From contig DISR01000036.1 of assembly GCA_002421825.1 (NCBI GenBank), forward strand, positions 8,112 to 23,817: a stretch of 15,706 nt of DNA. The letters are read 5' to 3'. The stretch comes from Thiobacillus sp. UBA6205. GTDB lineage: Bacteria > Pseudomonadota > Gammaproteobacteria > Burkholderiales > Thiobacillaceae. Both the position numbers and the translations under genes were made by a program. Positions within the stretch are counted from its first letter, which is position 1, and each line of letters begins with the position of its first letter. The notes below the pieces were generated by a model that saw nothing but the letters and a program-made list of their open reading frames with translations, made no database searches and was not told where the DNA came from. Below, piece by piece: positions 13,907 to 15,706 of the stretch.

Positions 13907-15108
13907 TCAGCCTGGCCGGCCGCGACATCCTCCACAGCTGGGGCAAGTTCGTCTTCACCGGCGTGGGCCTGGGGTTGCTCATCGGCGTGACCCTGGTCAT
14001 GGCGGGTGTCTACCGGGGCATGGTGGATGACGGCAAGGCGCTGCTGGACAACAGCGGCGCCGATCTCTGGGTGGTGCAAAAGGACACCCTCGGCCCCTAC
14101 GCGGAGTCGTCCAGCGTGAACGACGACCTGTATCGCGCCATCCTCGCCATGCCGGGCGTGGCCCGCGCCGCGAACGTGACCTATCTGACCATGCAGGTGA
14201 AAAAGGGAGAACAGGACGTGCGTTCCATGGTGGTCGGCATCGTTCCCGGCGAGAAAGGGGGCGCGCCCGGCTGGCCGCCCTATCTCGTGGCGGGCCGCCA
14301 GATTACGCGCGGACATTACGAGGCGGTGGCCGACATCGCCACCGGCTTCAGGATCGGCGACGTGCTGACCGTCCGGCGCAACCGTTACACCGTGGTGGGC
14401 CTGACCCGGCGCATGGTCTCTTCGAGCGGCGACCCGATGGTGTTCATTCCGCTCAAGGATGCCCAGGAAGCGCAGTTCCTCAAGGACAACGACGCCATCT
14501 GGCAAAGCCGGCGCGCGACCTCCGCCAACCCGGCGTTCAACCGCCCCGGCGTGCCCGGGCTGCTCGATGCCGTCAACGCCTCGCAGGCCAGCAGCAGTTC
14601 CGTCAATGCCGTCCTCGTGCGCATCAAGCCCGGCGCCGTGCCGGACGAGGTGGCGGAATCCATCCGCCGCTGGAAGCGCCTGACGGTCTACACGCGCATG
14701 CAGATGGAGGAGATCCTCATCGGCAAGCTGATCGCCACCTCATCCAAGCAGATCGGCATGTTCCTGGTGATCCTCGCCATCGTCAGCGCCGCCATCGTCG
14801 CCTTCATCATCTACACGCTCACCATGGACAAGATCCGCGAGATCGCGGTGCTCAAGCTCATCGGCACCAGGAATCGCACCATCGCCGCCATGATCATGCA
14901 GCAGGCGCTGGCGCTCGGGGTGATCGGCTTCGCGGTGGGCAAGATCACCGCAACCTACGCGGCCCCGCTGTTTCCCAAGTATGTGCTGCTCATGCCGGGC
15001 GATTCCGTCACGGGTTTCTTCGCCGTGCTGGTGATTTGCGCGCTGGCCAGCGTCATCGCCATCCGCATGGCGCTCAAGGTCGATCCTGCGGAAGCGATCG
15101 GAGGTTGA
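13903..15108 (+). CDS. ABC transporter permease, MacB/FtsX (DevC-like) type
   Basis: A 401-aa inner-membrane protein. One N-terminal helix (about 17-37) is followed by a large periplasmic domain (about 40-275) of the MacB core type: GADLWVVQKDTLGPYAESSSV, MPGVARAANVTYLTM, GFRIGDVLTVRRNRYTVVG. Three C-terminal helices (about 284-306, 328-350 and 368-388) form the FtsX region. DKIREIAVLKLIGTRNRTI between helices 2 and 3 is the coupling segment contacting the ATPase, and the protein ends in the typical DPAEAIGG. This four-helix layout belongs to mechanotransmitting (type VII) ABC systems that drive an adaptor rather than passing substrate through the membrane. I chose the ATG at 13903 because it overlaps the adaptor stop by ATGA and starts the hydrophobic N-terminus. 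The frame extends upstream only as a shadow of the adaptor gene. Confidence 0.93.
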   Translation: MISLAGRDILHSWGKFVFTGVGLGLLIGVTLVMAGVYRGMVDDGKALLDNSGADLWVVQKDTLGPYAESSSVNDDLYRAILAMPGVARAANVTYLTMQVKKGEQDVRSMVVGIVPGEKGGAPGWPPYLVAGRQITRGHYEAVADIATGFRIGDVLTVRRNRYTVVGLTRRMVSSSGDPMVFIPLKDAQEAQFLKDNDAIWQSRRATSANPAFNRPGVPGLLDAVNASQASSSSVNAVLVRIKPGAVPDEVAESIRRWKRLTVYTRMQMEEILIGKLIATSSKQIGMFLVILAIVSAAIVAFIIYTLTMDKIREIAVLKLIGTRNRTIAAMIMQQALALGVIGFAVGKITATYAAPLFPKYVLLMPGDSVTGFFAVLVICALASVIAIRMALKVDPAEAIGG

Positions 15109-15110
15109 CC

Positions 15111-15706
15111 ATGATGACCAAAGGCATTCGCATCGAAGGTTTGAAGAAGCGCTACGGCAGCGGCGACACCGCGGTCGACGCCTTGAAGGGCGTGGACATG
15201 CATGTGGAGCCGGGCGAGGTCGTCGGCCTGATCGGCCCTTCCGGCTCGGGCAAGAGCACCCTGCTCAAGTGCCTGGGCGCGGTGATCGACCCCACCGCCG
15301 GGCGCATGACCCTGGGCAGCGAGGTGATCTACGACGAGGGCTGGAAGGTGCGCGACCTGCGCGCATTGCGCCGCGACAAGATCGGCTTCGTGTTCCAGGC
15401 GCCTTACCTGATTCCGTTCCTCGATGTCACCGACAACGTGGCGCTCTTGCCGATGCTGGCCGGCGCGCCCAACGGCGAGGCGCGCAAGCGTGCGCTCGAC
15501 CTGCTTGCCGCGCTGGACGTGCAGCATCGCGCGCGCGCCATGCCCTCGCAGCTTTCCGGCGGCGAACAGCAGCGCGTGGCCATCGCGCGCGGCCTCGTCA
15601 ACCGCCCGCCCGTGATCCTGGCCGACGAGCCCACCGCGCCGCTCGACAGCGAGCGTGCCATGGCGGTCGTCCGCATCCTCAACGACATGGCAAGCAAATT
15701 CGAGAC
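15111..15706 (+). CDS. ABC transporter ATP-binding protein (LolD/MacB type), 3' end cut
   Basis: The first 198 residues of the ATPase partner of the preceding permease; the window ends before the stop. GGAGG (15100-15104) lies 6 nt before the ATG at 15111. The motifs appear in order: aromatic A-loop Y15, Walker A GPSGSGKST (42-50), Q-loop Q96 in FVFQAPYLIPFLDVTDNV, signature LSGGEQQRVAIARGL (148-162), Walker B VILADEP (168-174) with catalytic E173, then APLDS in place of the common GALDS at the D-loop. These fit the LolD/MacB/DevA subgroup that works with FtsX-type permeases. The expected full length is about 225-240 aa, so only the H-loop end is missing. The gap to the permease stop is 2 bp, the same operon. 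Confidence 0.93.
   Translation, partial: MMTKGIRIEGLKKRYGSGDTAVDALKGVDMHVEPGEVVGLIGPSGSGKSTLLKCLGAVIDPTAGRMTLGSEVIYDEGWKVRDLRALRRDKIGFVFQAPYLIPFLDVTDNVALLPMLAGAPNGEARKRALDLLAALDVQHRARAMPSQLSGGEQQRVAIARGLVNRPPVILADEPTAPLDSERAMAVVRILNDMASKFE

Overview
The window is a GC-rich, densely packed bacterial chromosome segment. Short intergenic gaps, ATGA stop/start overlaps and the protein families (AI-2E-type permease, IclR, AEC transporter, PBP7-like peptidase, HDOD-linked signalling, TetR-controlled ABC exporter) suggest a betaproteobacterium, perhaps near the Rhodocyclales/Nitrosomonadales. That placement is inferred from gene content and the look of the proteins. There is no rRNA or marker gene to confirm it, and I see no tRNA, insertion sequence, CRISPR array or phage gene.

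Region 1 (1-6404) looks like a catabolic locus. The tail of a plus-strand AI-2E-type membrane protein overlaps convergently with a minus-strand pair: a thiamine-diphosphate transketolase/phosphoketolase-like enzyme followed, 4 nt later, by a four-carbon-acid-sugar kinase family (DUF1537) protein. Diverging from the pair is an IclR regulator. Converging on the IclR gene is a second minus-strand pair, an AEC-family permease and a tartronate-semialdehyde-reductase-like dehydrogenase. Together they could import, reduce or oxidise, phosphorylate and cleave a hydroxy-acid or sugar-acid substrate under IclR control. The substrate is unknown.

Region 2 (6405-7591) holds a perfect 22-bp inverted repeat built from a TGACGCC-type heptad, then a penicillin-binding-protein-7-like D-alanyl-D-alanine endopeptidase (pbpG-like, minus strand), then an AT-rich divergent promoter region.

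Region 3 (7592-11718) is a two-gene signalling operon. A soluble histidine kinase with an HDOD input domain and a GAF-like middle region is joined by an ATGA overlap to a REC-PAS-GGDEF-EAL response regulator with intact cyclic-di-GMP phosphodiesterase residues. The kinase has an unusual start: the best ribosome-binding site points to an ATT codon rather than to the first conventional codon (TTG).

Region 4 (11719-15706) opens with about 370 bp of non-coding sequence containing several palindromes. It is followed by a TetR-controlled export operon: tetR, a HlyD-type periplasmic adaptor, a MacB/FtsX-type permease and an ABC ATPase cut by the window end. A clear promoter with a 14-bp palindrome just after the -10 box precedes tetR, suggesting autoregulation of the operon.
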